In this document: piece after piece, positions 44,287-52,642 of the stretch
How the letters are laid out: every line of letters begins with the position of its first letter
Numbering within the stretch: position 1 is the first letter of the stretch
Assembly: GCF_016775005.1 (NCBI RefSeq)
Contig: NZ_JAEUXI010000001.1
Location: 310,001 to 374,000, forward strand
Length of the DNA: 64,000 nucleotides
Direction: 5' to 3'
From: Streptococcus suis
GTDB taxonomy: Bacteria; Bacillota; Bacilli; Lactobacillales; Streptococcaceae
Notes under the pieces: model-generated
What the model saw: the letters and a program-made list of their open reading frames with translations, nothing else
Told to the model about the DNA's origin: nothing
Database searches by the model: none
Position numbers and translations under genes: made by a program

Positions 44287-44661
44287 TTATTCAAATGTTT
44301 CCAAGTAAAAACGAATTTCATCATTTTCTTGGACTAACTGTTCCTGAGCTCCTTTTGGCGCCAATTCCCCATTGAAATCATACATCCAGTAGGTGTTGGT
44401 TGATGGATCTTGACTAACACCATCAATCACCGTAATCAAGCCAGCATCTTCTTCGATTTCATAAGCATCTTCCAAGACGTCCATAACGGAATCTCCAGGC
44501 TCCACTGTCACCTGTTTTTGATCGGTCCGATCTCCAAATTCAACTGTCAATTGCGCTGTATAAGTTTGTGTGACAAGATCTTCTGGATCTTCTGTCTGAC
44601 ACGCCAACAATACTGGCGCAAATACAAAAGCAACAAAGGCTAAAAGCCATTTCTTTTTCAT
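44287..44661 (-). CDS. DUF4430 domain lipoprotein
   Basis: The 124-residue protein has a lipoprotein signal with lipobox LLAC (Cys ~21) and a single DUF4430 domain (SVMDVLEDAYEIEED, ITVIDGVSQDPSTNTYWMYDFNGELAPKGAQEQLVQENDEIRFYLETF). DUF4430 is related to the C-terminal domain of transcobalamin and intrinsic factor. Its gene overlaps the preceding ECF-transporter S component by 4 nt (ATGA), so the two should act together as surface binder and membrane receptor, possibly for cobalamin; the ligand is inference. Confidence 0.85.
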   Translation of the reverse strand: MKKKWLLAFVAFVFAPVLLACQTEDPEDLVTQTYTAQLTVEFGDRTDQKQVTVEPGDSVMDVLEDAYEIEEDAGLITVIDGVSQDPSTNTYWMYDFNGELAPKGAQEQLVQENDEIRFYLETFE

Positions 44662-45155
44662 AAAATCCTCCTAAAAATGGTAACAATAATGGGATAAAAT
44701 AGGGCAGTAGATAGAGCATGAGCCAGATCAAACGATAGTCCAGCTAGCCAGTAAACAAAAAAAGGCATGCTGTATTGCCATGCAATTAAAAAACTGATGA
44801 CAAAACCATAGAGAAAGACAAGGGCACCCGCAAAAACCGCTTCTAGCTTGCCAAAGTTAGTATGGAATTTGAATATTGGTACTAGCAACTTAGACCATAC
44901 AGCGAGCACCAGCCCATAGGCGATGATTTGCCAGAACACAACTATCCCAAAACCTAGATAGATTCCCGACACCAACATGGACAAGGCCATGACCAACAAG
45001 GCATCTACCAACCCCCAGGAATAGGCGACCCACAAAAAGATAGCGGTCACTGGTTTGATATTGGGAAAGGCAACAAAGACAAAACGTAAGGCAACGGTTA
45101 AGGCACTTAGCATGACGATGCGACTAATAAACTGACTCTTGCTAACCTCTCTCAC
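44658..45155 (-). CDS. ECF transporter S component, possibly cobalamin-specific
   Basis: The 165-residue protein has five or six hydrophobic helices and a typical S-component N-terminus (ISRIVMLSALTVALRFVFVAFPNIKPVTAIFLWVAYSWG). It would use the shared EcfAA'T module, which is not in this window. The start is a GTG with GGAGG 8 nt upstream. The promoter TTGACA-17-TAGTCT gives a short leader, too short for a cobalamin riboswitch. The coupled DUF4430 lipoprotein points to a corrinoid, but other vitamins are possible. Confidence 0.82.
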   Translation of the reverse strand: MREVSKSQFISRIVMLSALTVALRFVFVAFPNIKPVTAIFLWVAYSWGLVDALLVMALSMLVSGIYLGFGIVVFWQIIAYGLVLAVWSKLLVPIFKFHTNFGKLEAVFAGALVFLYGFVISFLIAWQYSMPFFVYWLAGLSFDLAHALSTALFYPIIVTIFRRIL

Positions 45156-45186
45156 ATCTCTCTCCTCCCTACTTCGATACTAGACT

Positions 45187-45215
45187 AGCCTAAATCCGCT
45201 TACATGTCAAGAAAA
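45187..45215 (-). promoter_or_regulatory. Promoter of the ECF S component / DUF4430 operon
   Basis: Minus strand TTGACA, 17 nt, TAGTCT within about 45187-45215, leaving a leader of roughly 25 nt before the GTG start. Confidence 0.5.
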
Positions 45216-45239
45216 TCCAGTTATTTCAAACCTATTTTT

Positions 45240-45268
45240 TTGATTTTTTTCTATAAATAGTGTAAACT
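45240..45268 (+). promoter_or_regulatory. Promoter of the GH25 gene, 7 nt from the start codon, within a palindrome
   Basis: TTGATT (45240-45245), 17 nt, TAAACT (45263-45268), then ATTCTGG and ATG. The -10 lies in the inverted repeat AATAGT-GTAA-ACTATT (45256-45271). No Shine-Dalgarno sequence is present. Confidence 0.45.
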
Positions 45269-45275
45269 ATTCTGG

Positions 45276-46127
45276 ATGAGAAAGAAAATAAAACCAATAT
45301 TTGTTGCCATTTTTTTCCTCTTATTTACTGGTCTGCTCCTTTTAACTAGGGAAGTCTCCCAACAAGAGCAAGCAAGCAGTACAACTGAAGCACAGGCATC
45401 AACAAGTAGCAGTTCTACAAGTTCCTCTTCTTCTGTTGAATTTATTGAGGTGAACATCACAAACGCCTTAGAAATGAAGCCCATCATCGATGTATCAGGT
45501 TGGCAACGGCCTTCTGAGATTGACTACGATGTCCTATCGGCCAATATTTCTGGCGCAATTGTCCGGGTGCAGAGCGGTTCACATACCACCAAGGACAACA
45601 ATGCCTCTGATGAAAATGGCTTAGACAAATCCTATCAAACCCACATTACAGAATTTCAATCACGAGGCATTCCTGTCGCAGTCTATGCCTACGTCACTGG
45701 AAACAGCATCGATTCCATGAAAAAAGAAGCCCAGACTTTTTACAAAGCTTCTTACAAATACAACCCTACCTTCTACTGGTTAGACGTAGAAGAAAAAACT
45801 ATGGAAGATATGGATGCTGGTGTCGAAGCCTTTCGTCAAGAACTGATTAATCTCGGTGCTAAAAATATCGGTATCTACATCGGAACCTATTTCATGGAAG
45901 AACATAGTATCTCTGTTGACAAGTTTGATGCCGTCTGGATTCCAACTTATGGAACTGATTCGGGTTACTACAATGCTGCCCCTAATACCGATTTGGACTA
46001 CGACTTGCACCAATATACCTCCCGAGGTTATGTGAACGGCTTTGCTAACCATCTAGACCTCAACCTCATTACAACTCTCAAGGATCCAAATGAAGTATAT
46101 CAAAAACTCTTTACAGCCCCTGAGTAG
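45276..46127 (+). CDS. GH25 family lysozyme, membrane-anchored or secreted
   Basis: The 283-residue protein has an N-terminal hydrophobic segment (~7-23), a Ser/Thr-rich linker (~33-53) and a GH25 muramidase domain from ~67: PIIDVSGWQ (Asp72), YAYVTGNSIDS, YNPTFYWLDVEEKT (the DxE catalytic pair), NIGIYIGTYF, DAVWIPTYG and DYDLHQYTSRGYVNG. GH25 enzymes cleave the MurNAc-GlcNAc bond of peptidoglycan. There is no evident cleavage motif, so it may remain anchored. Codons from ~215 to the stop are repeated intact 386 bp downstream. Its 3' end also holds the -35 of the thiT promoter. Confidence 0.92.
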   Translation: MRKKIKPIFVAIFFLLFTGLLLLTREVSQQEQASSTTEAQASTSSSSTSSSSSVEFIEVNITNALEMKPIIDVSGWQRPSEIDYDVLSANISGAIVRVQSGSHTTKDNNASDENGLDKSYQTHITEFQSRGIPVAVYAYVTGNSIDSMKKEAQTFYKASYKYNPTFYWLDVEEKTMEDMDAGVEAFRQELINLGAKNIGIYIGTYFMEEHSISVDKFDAVWIPTYGTDSGYYNAAPNTDLDYDLHQYTSRGYVNGFANHLDLNLITTLKDPNEVYQKLFTAPE

Positions 46128-46138
46128 TTTAGTATAAT
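46110..46138 (+). promoter_or_regulatory. Promoter of the first TPP riboswitch unit
   Basis: TTTACA (46110-46115), 17 nt, TATAAT (46133-46138). The -35 is inside the GH25 coding sequence. An identical copy lies at 46496-46524. Confidence 0.75.
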
Positions 46139-46152
46139 CATTTTAAATACAT

Positions 46153-46234
46153 ACACAAAGGAGTGCTTCGGCTGAGATCGCTTTTGCGAAATCCTCGAAC
46201 CTGATCTAGTTAAGACTAGCGTAGGGATTGTGGT
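46153..46234 (+). ncRNA. TPP riboswitch (THI element), copy 1
   Basis: The aptamer has the conserved cores GCTTCGGCTGAGATCG and GAACCTGATCTAGTTAAGAC followed by TAGCGTAGGGATTGTGG. P1 pairs CACAA with TTGTG. This copy is followed by a terminator and by the 44-codon chimeric frame rather than thiT, so it has no complete gene of its own unless transcripts read on into the second unit. Confidence 0.95.
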
Positions 46235-46259
46235 GTTGATCTACGATTGACTTGCCTGG

Positions 46260-46286
46260 ACTCCTTTGTAACACAAAGGAGTTTTT
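46260..46286 (+). terminator. Expression platform hairpin of TPP riboswitch copy 1
   Basis: ACTCCTTTGT / ACAAAGGAGT, 10 pairs with loop AAC and a T5 tail. The right arm is also the ribosome binding site of the following ATG, so the hairpin can block both transcription and translation. The 10-mer ACAAAGGAGT also occurs at 46155-46164 at the aptamer's 5' end and can pair with the same ACTCCTTTGT as antiterminator. Confidence 0.88.
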
Positions 46287-46421
46287 ATGTTGTCACATCG
46301 GCTGACAAGTTTGATGCCGTCTGGATTCCAACTTATGGAACTGATTCGGGTTACTACAATGCTGCCCCTAATACCGATTTGGACTACGACTTGCACCAAT
46401 ATACCTCCCGAGGTTATGTGA
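46287..46421 (+). pseudogene. Truncated thiT start fused out of frame to duplicated GH25 sequence
   Basis: A 44-codon frame starts at the duplicated thiT ATG (MLSHRL) and continues out of frame through the second GH25 fragment to a TGA. It is created by the tandem duplication. It would be translated whenever riboswitch copy 1 is on, since it has the complete AAAGGAG ribosome binding site. No function is expected. Confidence 0.7.
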
Positions 46422-46513
46422 ACGGCTTTGCTAACCATCTAGACCTCAACCTCATTACAACTCTCAAGGATCCAAATGAAGTATATCAAAAACTCTTTAC
46501 AGCCCCTGAGTAG
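46303..46513 (+). pseudogene. 3' fragment of the GH25 lysozyme gene (duplicate)
   Basis: This is an exact copy of the last ~70 codons and stop of the GH25 gene. It has lost the catalytic Asp/Glu region and any proper start; a TTG-started frame through it exists but lacks a credible ribosome binding site. Confidence 0.9.
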
Positions 46514-46524
46514 TTTAGTATAAT
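46496..46524 (+). promoter_or_regulatory. Promoter of the second TPP riboswitch unit (thiT)
   Basis: TTTACA-17-TATAAT, an exact copy of the promoter at 46110-46138, so thiT keeps a complete control region of its own. Confidence 0.75.
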
Positions 46525-46538
46525 CATTTTAAATACAT

Positions 46539-46620
46539 ACACAAAGGAGTGCTTCGGCTGAGATCGCTTTTGCGAAATCCTCGAACCTGATCTAGTTAAG
46601 ACTAGCGTAGGGATTGTGGT
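46539..46620 (+). ncRNA. TPP riboswitch (THI element), copy 2, controlling thiT
   Basis: Identical to the first copy, 386 bp downstream. This copy directly precedes thiT and should turn the transporter off when thiamine pyrophosphate is plentiful. Confidence 0.96.
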
Positions 46621-46645
46621 GTTGATCTACGATTGACTTGCCTGG

Positions 46646-46672
46646 ACTCCTTTGTAACACAAAGGAGTTTTT
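46646..46672 (+). terminator. Expression platform hairpin of TPP riboswitch copy 2
   Basis: Same ACTCCTTTGT / ACAAAGGAGT hairpin with T5 tail; the thiT ATG follows at once and its AAAGGAG lies in the right arm. Confidence 0.88.
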
Positions 46673-47221
46673 ATGTTGTCACATCGGCTTTCCCTCTTGG
46701 CAGAAATCGCTATTTTCTCAGCCCTTGGCTTGATTTTAGACAAGCTTGTTCTCTTTACCATGCCGCAAGGTGGCTCAGTCTCACTTGTTATGCTTCCAAT
46801 TCTCTTAGTCGCCCTTCGACATGGCCTATCGGCTGGTTTGCTGACAGGAGGAATTGTGGGCACCATTCAACTCTTCTATGGCGGTTATTTTCTGAATGTC
46901 TTTCAAGTCTTCCTTGACTATGCCCTCTCCTATGCAGGTATTGGATTAGCAGGGGTATTATCCCCTCTTCTAACCAAACAAAAAGACTTGAAGCAAGCAG
47001 CCTTCACCATCAGCTTGGCTGGATTTCTTGGTGGAAGTGTTCGACTGCTTGCCACCTTCCTATCTGGCATTATCTTCTATGCTGACTATGCCCCTGCTGG
47101 TACTCCCGTCTGGATTTATTCTTTTACCTATAATATCAGCTACATTCTCCCTTCGACCATCATTGCTTGCCTCTTGCTGATTTTGCTGTATAAGGCTCAA
47201 CCAAATTTCTTCAAGAAATAA
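46673..47221 (+). CDS. thiT: Thiamine transporter ThiT (ECF S component)
   Basis: The 182-residue membrane protein has six helices and the ThiT signatures LAEIAIFSALGLILDKLVLFTMPQGGSVSL (~7-36; the GGSVSL loop lines the thiamine site), LSAGLLTGGIVGTIQLFYGG and YNISYILPSTII. It binds thiamine and works with the shared energising module. AAAGGAG precedes the ATG within the riboswitch hairpin. A terminator follows the stop. Confidence 0.96.
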   Translation: MLSHRLSLLAEIAIFSALGLILDKLVLFTMPQGGSVSLVMLPILLVALRHGLSAGLLTGGIVGTIQLFYGGYFLNVFQVFLDYALSYAGIGLAGVLSPLLTKQKDLKQAAFTISLAGFLGGSVRLLATFLSGIIFYADYAPAGTPVWIYSFTYNISYILPSTIIACLLLILLYKAQPNFFKK

Positions 47222-47248
47222 GCCCTATTTTCAAGGGGCTTTTTTTAC
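47219..47248 (+). terminator. Terminator of thiT
   Basis: AAGCCC / GGGCTT with a 9-10 nt loop and T7 tail, starting in the stop codon. Confidence 0.82.
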
Positions 47249-47291
47249 TTTTGTGTTATAATGAAGCGTTAAAAAAATTTTTGGAGGTCTT

Positions 47292-48134
47292 ATGTCATCT
47301 TGGATTTCTCGTATCATCAAAGGGATGATTATTGCACTCGGCTTTATCTTACCTGGTGTCTCTGGGGGAGTACTCACTGCTATCCTCGGAATTTATGAGC
47401 GACTAATTGGATTTTTGGCCAATATTCGAAAGGATTTCAAGGAAAACTTTCTTTTCTTCGTACCTGTTGGAATCGGTGGTATTTTAGGAATCGCACTCTT
47501 TTCATTTCCAGTTGAGTATCTCTTACAACATTTCCAAGTCCCAGTTTTGTGGGCCTTTGCAGGGGCAATCGTCGGAACAATTCCTAGTTTGCTTAAAGAA
47601 TCAACTCAAAAAAGCAAACGCGATAGTATTGATTTGGCTTGGTTGATTGGGACATTCATCATTTCAGGATTCTTGCTCTACAATTTGAGCGATCTTGTCG
47701 GAACACTTCCAACAAACGTTGCAAGTTTTGTCTTGGCGGGTGCCTTGATAGCTTTAGGTATACTTGTTCCTGGACTCAGCCCTTCAAATCTCTTGCTGAT
47801 TTTGGGCATTTACACGCCAATGCTTAATGGTTTCAAATCACTTGATTTATTCGGTACCTTCCTACCAATCGCAATCGGTGGCGTTCTTGCAATGGTTGCC
47901 TTTTCAAAAGCAATGGACCATGCTCTGAAAGTATACCATTCACGTGTTTATCACTTTATTATTGGTATCGTCTCATCTTCTACTCTCCTAATTTTGATTC
48001 CACAAGCAAGCAACAAAGAGTCAATTTCCTATGCTGGAACAAACTTTGTTACATGGATTGCTGCTCTTGTTCTTTTTGCCTTAGGAGTATGGCTAGGCCT
48101 TTGGATGAGTAAACTTGAGGAAAAATATAAATAA
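47292..48134 (+). CDS. DUF368 family undecaprenyl phosphate transporter (PopT type)
   Basis: The 280-residue protein has about eight helices and two inverted copies of the DUF368 motif: GFILPGVSGGVLTAILGIYERLIG (~17-40) and ALGILVPGLSPSNLLLILGIYTPMLNG (~150-180). DUF368 proteins have recently been shown to return undecaprenyl phosphate across the membrane for reuse in wall synthesis. GTTATAAT upstream is the probable -10 and GGAGG the ribosome binding site. It overlaps ybaK as TAATG. Confidence 0.88.
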   Translation: MSSWISRIIKGMIIALGFILPGVSGGVLTAILGIYERLIGFLANIRKDFKENFLFFVPVGIGGILGIALFSFPVEYLLQHFQVPVLWAFAGAIVGTIPSLLKESTQKSKRDSIDLAWLIGTFIISGFLLYNLSDLVGTLPTNVASFVLAGALIALGILVPGLSPSNLLLILGIYTPMLNGFKSLDLFGTFLPIAIGGVLAMVAFSKAMDHALKVYHSRVYHFIIGIVSSSTLLILIPQASNKESISYAGTNFVTWIAALVLFALGVWLGLWMSKLEEKYK

Positions 48135-48616
48135 TGGCTAAAAAGGTTAAGATTAAGAAAACCTTGGTGGACCAAATTTTAGACAAGGCTAAGATCGATC
48201 ATGATAGCCTTGTTTTAAATGCCCTCGATGGCCAATTGCCACCAGGAATTGAAGAACACGAAATTTACAAAACACTGGCATTAACTGGGGATAAAACGGG
48301 TCCTATCATTGGAATCGTCCCAATCACTGAGCACCTGTCTGAGAAAAAATTAGCCAAGATCTCAGGCAATAAAAAAGTCAGTATGATTCCGCAAAAGGAC
48401 TTGGAAAAGACAACTGGCTATGTTCACGGTGCCAACAATCCAGTCGGTATTCGTCAGAAGCACAATTTCCCAATCTACATTGATCAATCTGCCCTTGAAC
48501 TCGGTCACTTGATTGTCTCTGCTGGAGAAATTGGTCGGTCTATTCGAATTGACAGTCAGGTTTTAGCTGATTTTGTAAAAGCTGACTTTGCCGATTTGAT
48601 TGAAGGGAGGAACTAG
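48134..48616 (+). CDS. ybaK: YbaK/EbsC family Cys-tRNA(Pro)/aminoacyl-tRNA deacylase
   Basis: The 160-residue protein fits the YbaK/EbsC fold: KTLALTGDKTGPIIGIVPITEHLSEKKLAKISGNKKVSMIPQKDLEKTTGYVHGANNPVGIRQKHNFPIYID in one block, of which the lysine in SGNKKV is the catalytic residue in YbaK (~80). It removes Cys wrongly attached to tRNA-Pro. The ATG overlaps the DUF368 stop. Confidence 0.93.
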   Translation: MAKKVKIKKTLVDQILDKAKIDHDSLVLNALDGQLPPGIEEHEIYKTLALTGDKTGPIIGIVPITEHLSEKKLAKISGNKKVSMIPQKDLEKTTGYVHGANNPVGIRQKHNFPIYIDQSALELGHLIVSAGEIGRSIRIDSQVLADFVKADFADLIEGRN

Positions 48617-48618
48617 AC

Positions 48619-49242
48619 TTGAAAATTTATTTTGTCCGTCATGGAAAGACTGAGTGGAATTTGGAGGGACGCTTTCAAGGCGCTTCTGGTGATTCAGCTC
48701 TCTTGCCCGAATCTTATCAGGATTTAGAAAAACTAGGCAAATACCTTGCTGAAATCCCCTTTGATGCTATCTTCTCAAGCGATCTTCAACGTGCGCAGGT
48801 AACTGCCCAAGAAATCGCTAAAGTCAATCACCATTGCCAAACCGTTCTAGCCATGCCACAACTGCGTGAATGGAATTTTGGAAGACTAGAAGGAAGCAAG
48901 ATGGCAATTTTTCGTGCCATCTACCCCAAACAAGCCTGGGCACTCAAACATAATCTAGCTCTTTTTGACAATGACCTATTTGAAGCTGAGAGCGTTCGCC
49001 AGGTAACTCAACGGATGGTCGACTTTGTCCAATCACTGAAAGGGCAAAACATGGAAACAATCCTCATCGTCAGTCATGGTGCCTTTCTAACCGCTTCTAT
49101 CCATCGCCTGCTTGGTTTTCCACCAGCCCAACTGCGTCACCGAGGTGGTTTGGATAATGCTTCCATTTCCATTTTGGAAACGACAGACTTTGATCACTTT
49201 ACAGAACTAGCTTGGAATGATACCAGCTACAAATCTCACTAA
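48619..49242 (+). CDS. Histidine phosphatase family protein (phosphoglycerate mutase-like)
   Basis: The 207-residue protein begins KIYFVRHGKTEWNLEGRFQG (phospho-acceptor His8 in RHG), with SSDLQRAQVTAQEI, EWNFGRLEG and IVSHGAFLTA (second His). Such cofactor-independent-of-2,3-BPG phosphatases act on varied phosphoesters; substrate unknown. The start is a TTG with GGGAGG 8 nt upstream, the only suitable codon before the RHG motif. It is the third gene after DUF368 and ybaK and ends in a terminator. Confidence 0.9.
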   Translation: MKIYFVRHGKTEWNLEGRFQGASGDSALLPESYQDLEKLGKYLAEIPFDAIFSSDLQRAQVTAQEIAKVNHHCQTVLAMPQLREWNFGRLEGSKMAIFRAIYPKQAWALKHNLALFDNDLFEAESVRQVTQRMVDFVQSLKGQNMETILIVSHGAFLTASIHRLLGFPPAQLRHRGGLDNASISILETTDFDHFTELAWNDTSYKSH

Positions 49243-49268
49243 GAAAGCAGTTTCTTGCTTTCTTTTTT
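49241..49268 (+). terminator. Terminator of the DUF368-ybaK-phosphatase operon
   Basis: AAGAAAGCA / TGCTTTCTT, 6-nt loop, T-run. Confidence 0.88.
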
Positions 49269-49281
49269 GCTGATTTTTTGC

Positions 49282-51274
<1,993 letters not shown>

Positions 51275-51303
51275 AAACTACAAACTGTTTAACGCCGTTA
51301 CTT

Positions 51304-51335
51304 AAAACACTCTTGGAAATTCCAAGAGTGTTTTT
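51304..51335 (+). terminator. Terminator of the lysS/repeat transcript
   Basis: AAACACTCTTGG / CCAAGAGTGTTT with a 5-nt loop and T-run. Confidence 0.9.
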
Positions 51336-51338
51336 GCA

Positions 51339-51375
51339 TGCAAAAAATCCCAACCACATGGTCAGGATTTTCAGG
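51339..51375 (-). terminator. Terminator of the LLM oxidoreductase gene
   Basis: Minus strand AAAATCC / GGATTTT with inner ACCA/TGGT pairing and a T6 tail. Confidence 0.7.
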
Positions 51376-51451
51376 AGATTATGAAAAATATTTAGGATTG
51401 ACTATAGTATAGCTCATCTTATCAACTATCTCATCAGTCTTGGGACTGATT

Positions 51452-52498
51452 CTATTCCTTCTTAGCAAAATAATCTCGGACGATTGGCGCAACTTCTTTG
51501 CCATAAAGTTCAATGGCACGGAGGACATCTTCATGTGGCATAGAGCCTATTGGGAGATGGAGGAAGAAACGGTCCAAGTCAAGTGTTTCAATAGTCTTGA
51601 TAATTTTTTCAGCGACTCGTTTTGGATCTCCGACGATGGTTGCACCTTCGTCTGTCAGGGAGTAGAGATATTGCGCCTTGGTCATCTCGCTCCAATGTGG
51701 GCGGTCTTTGGCAATATTGTCCGTAATTACTTTGGTTGGATGATAGTATTCTTCCACAGCCTTGTCATGGTCGTCTGCAATCCAACCCCAAGAATGGGCT
51801 GCAACTTTCGTTTTCTTTGGATCATGACCTGAGTTGCGGGCAACCTTGCGATAAGCATCGACCAAAGGTTTAAAGCGATGGGCACCTGCACCAATGACAG
51901 CATAAACGATTGGCAAGCCTTTCTTAGCAATCTTGATGGTGGACTCTACATTGCCCCCAGTTGCGACCCAAATTGGAAAATCTTCCTGAACAGGACGTGG
52001 ATAGACTGGCTTATTATCGACTGACTGGGTAAAATGCCCATCCCACTTGAGATTGGTTTCCTTGTCGATTTCCAGCAGCATATCCAACTTTTCATCGAAG
52101 AGTTCTTCATAGTCATGGAGATCATAGCCAAACAAGGGGAATGACTCCGTAAAGGAACCACGACCCGCCATGATTTCCGCTCTGCCATTTGACAAAGCAT
52201 CAATGGTGGTGTACTGCTGATAAAGTCGCACAGGGTCCATGGAGGAAAGGATTGAAACTGCTGATGTTAGCTTGATATGCTTGGTATTGACGGCACCAGC
52301 TGCCAGCACGATCTCAGGTGCAGAAACCGCAAAATCTTCTCGGTGATGCTCCCCAATCCCATAAACATCAAGCCCCACCGCATCAGCTAGTTCGATTTCT
52401 TTGACTAGCTGGCGGATCCGCTCGTCGTGGCTGTAAGTTTCCCCTGTTTTTTCTAGTGGAGTTGTTTCGCCAAATGTTGAAATACCTAATTCTACCAT
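51452..52498 (-). CDS. LLM class flavin-dependent oxidoreductase (luciferase-like)
   Basis: The 348-residue protein has the luciferase-like TIM barrel: VELGISTFGETTPLEKTG, GLDVYGIGEHHREDFAVSAPEIVLAAGAVNT (~45-75), NGRAEIMAGRGSFTESFPLFG (~105-125), PIWVATGGNVESTIKIAKKGLPI. Such enzymes use reduced FMN to oxidise small substrates; the substrate here is unknown. The gene stands alone between terminators. Confidence 0.9.
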   Translation of the reverse strand: MVELGISTFGETTPLEKTGETYSHDERIRQLVKEIELADAVGLDVYGIGEHHREDFAVSAPEIVLAAGAVNTKHIKLTSAVSILSSMDPVRLYQQYTTIDALSNGRAEIMAGRGSFTESFPLFGYDLHDYEELFDEKLDMLLEIDKETNLKWDGHFTQSVDNKPVYPRPVQEDFPIWVATGGNVESTIKIAKKGLPIVYAVIGAGAHRFKPLVDAYRKVARNSGHDPKKTKVAAHSWGWIADDHDKAVEEYYHPTKVITDNIAKDRPHWSEMTKAQYLYSLTDEGATIVGDPKRVAEKIIKTIETLDLDRFFLHLPIGSMPHEDVLRAIELYGKEVAPIVRDYFAKKE

Positions 52499-52605
52499 GA
52501 TGTTTTCTCCTTTAAATCTAGTAGAGCCTGCATCCTCTAGCTCTTACATCTCTGATGGTTTTATTTTATTACTAACTAGTGATATTGTCAAGGTATTTGC
52601 TTAAT

Positions 52606-52640
52606 AAAAAAACGACTAGGAAAACCTAATCGTTTTTGAG
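52606..52640 (-). terminator. Terminator of the MacAB-like exporter operon
   Basis: Minus strand AAACGATTAGG / CCTAGTCGTTT with loop TTTT, one mismatch/G-U, T6 tail, directly after the permease stop. Confidence 0.82.
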
Positions 52641-52642
52641 TC

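Larger units (their letters stand above)
45917..46688 (+). repeat. Perfect 386-bp tandem duplication (two copies)
   Basis: Copy 1 is 45917-46302 and copy 2 is 46303-46688; I found no difference on reading both through. Each unit holds the last ~70 codons and stop of the GH25 gene, a complete promoter, a complete TPP riboswitch with its terminator and the first 16 nt of thiT. The junction ends TCGGC|TGAC, where only a T is shared between the ends, so it did not arise by recombination between long repeats. Lack of divergence means a recent event, or an assembly artefact to be excluded. Confidence 0.93.
51275..51451. other. Gap between the repeat array and the LLM gene
   Basis: It contains two terminators facing each other (51304-51335 and 51339-51375) and a small ATCAGTC/GACTGAT hairpin just after the LLM stop. 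I see no gene. Confidence 0.6.

Noticed and set aside
45156-45275. Cobalamin riboswitch upstream of the ECF S component
   Set aside because: The promoter leaves a leader of only about 25 nt and no B12-box-like sequence is seen.
45780-46052. A minus-strand frame repeated in both copies of the duplication
   Set aside because: It appears twice only because the DNA is duplicated; it is antisense to the GH25 catalytic domain.
46247-46513. An 88-residue open frame through the duplicated GH25 end
   Set aside because: Its start (TTG) falls inside the riboswitch and lacks a ribosome binding site; the frame exists only because the duplication copied coding sequence. Treated as a gene fragment.
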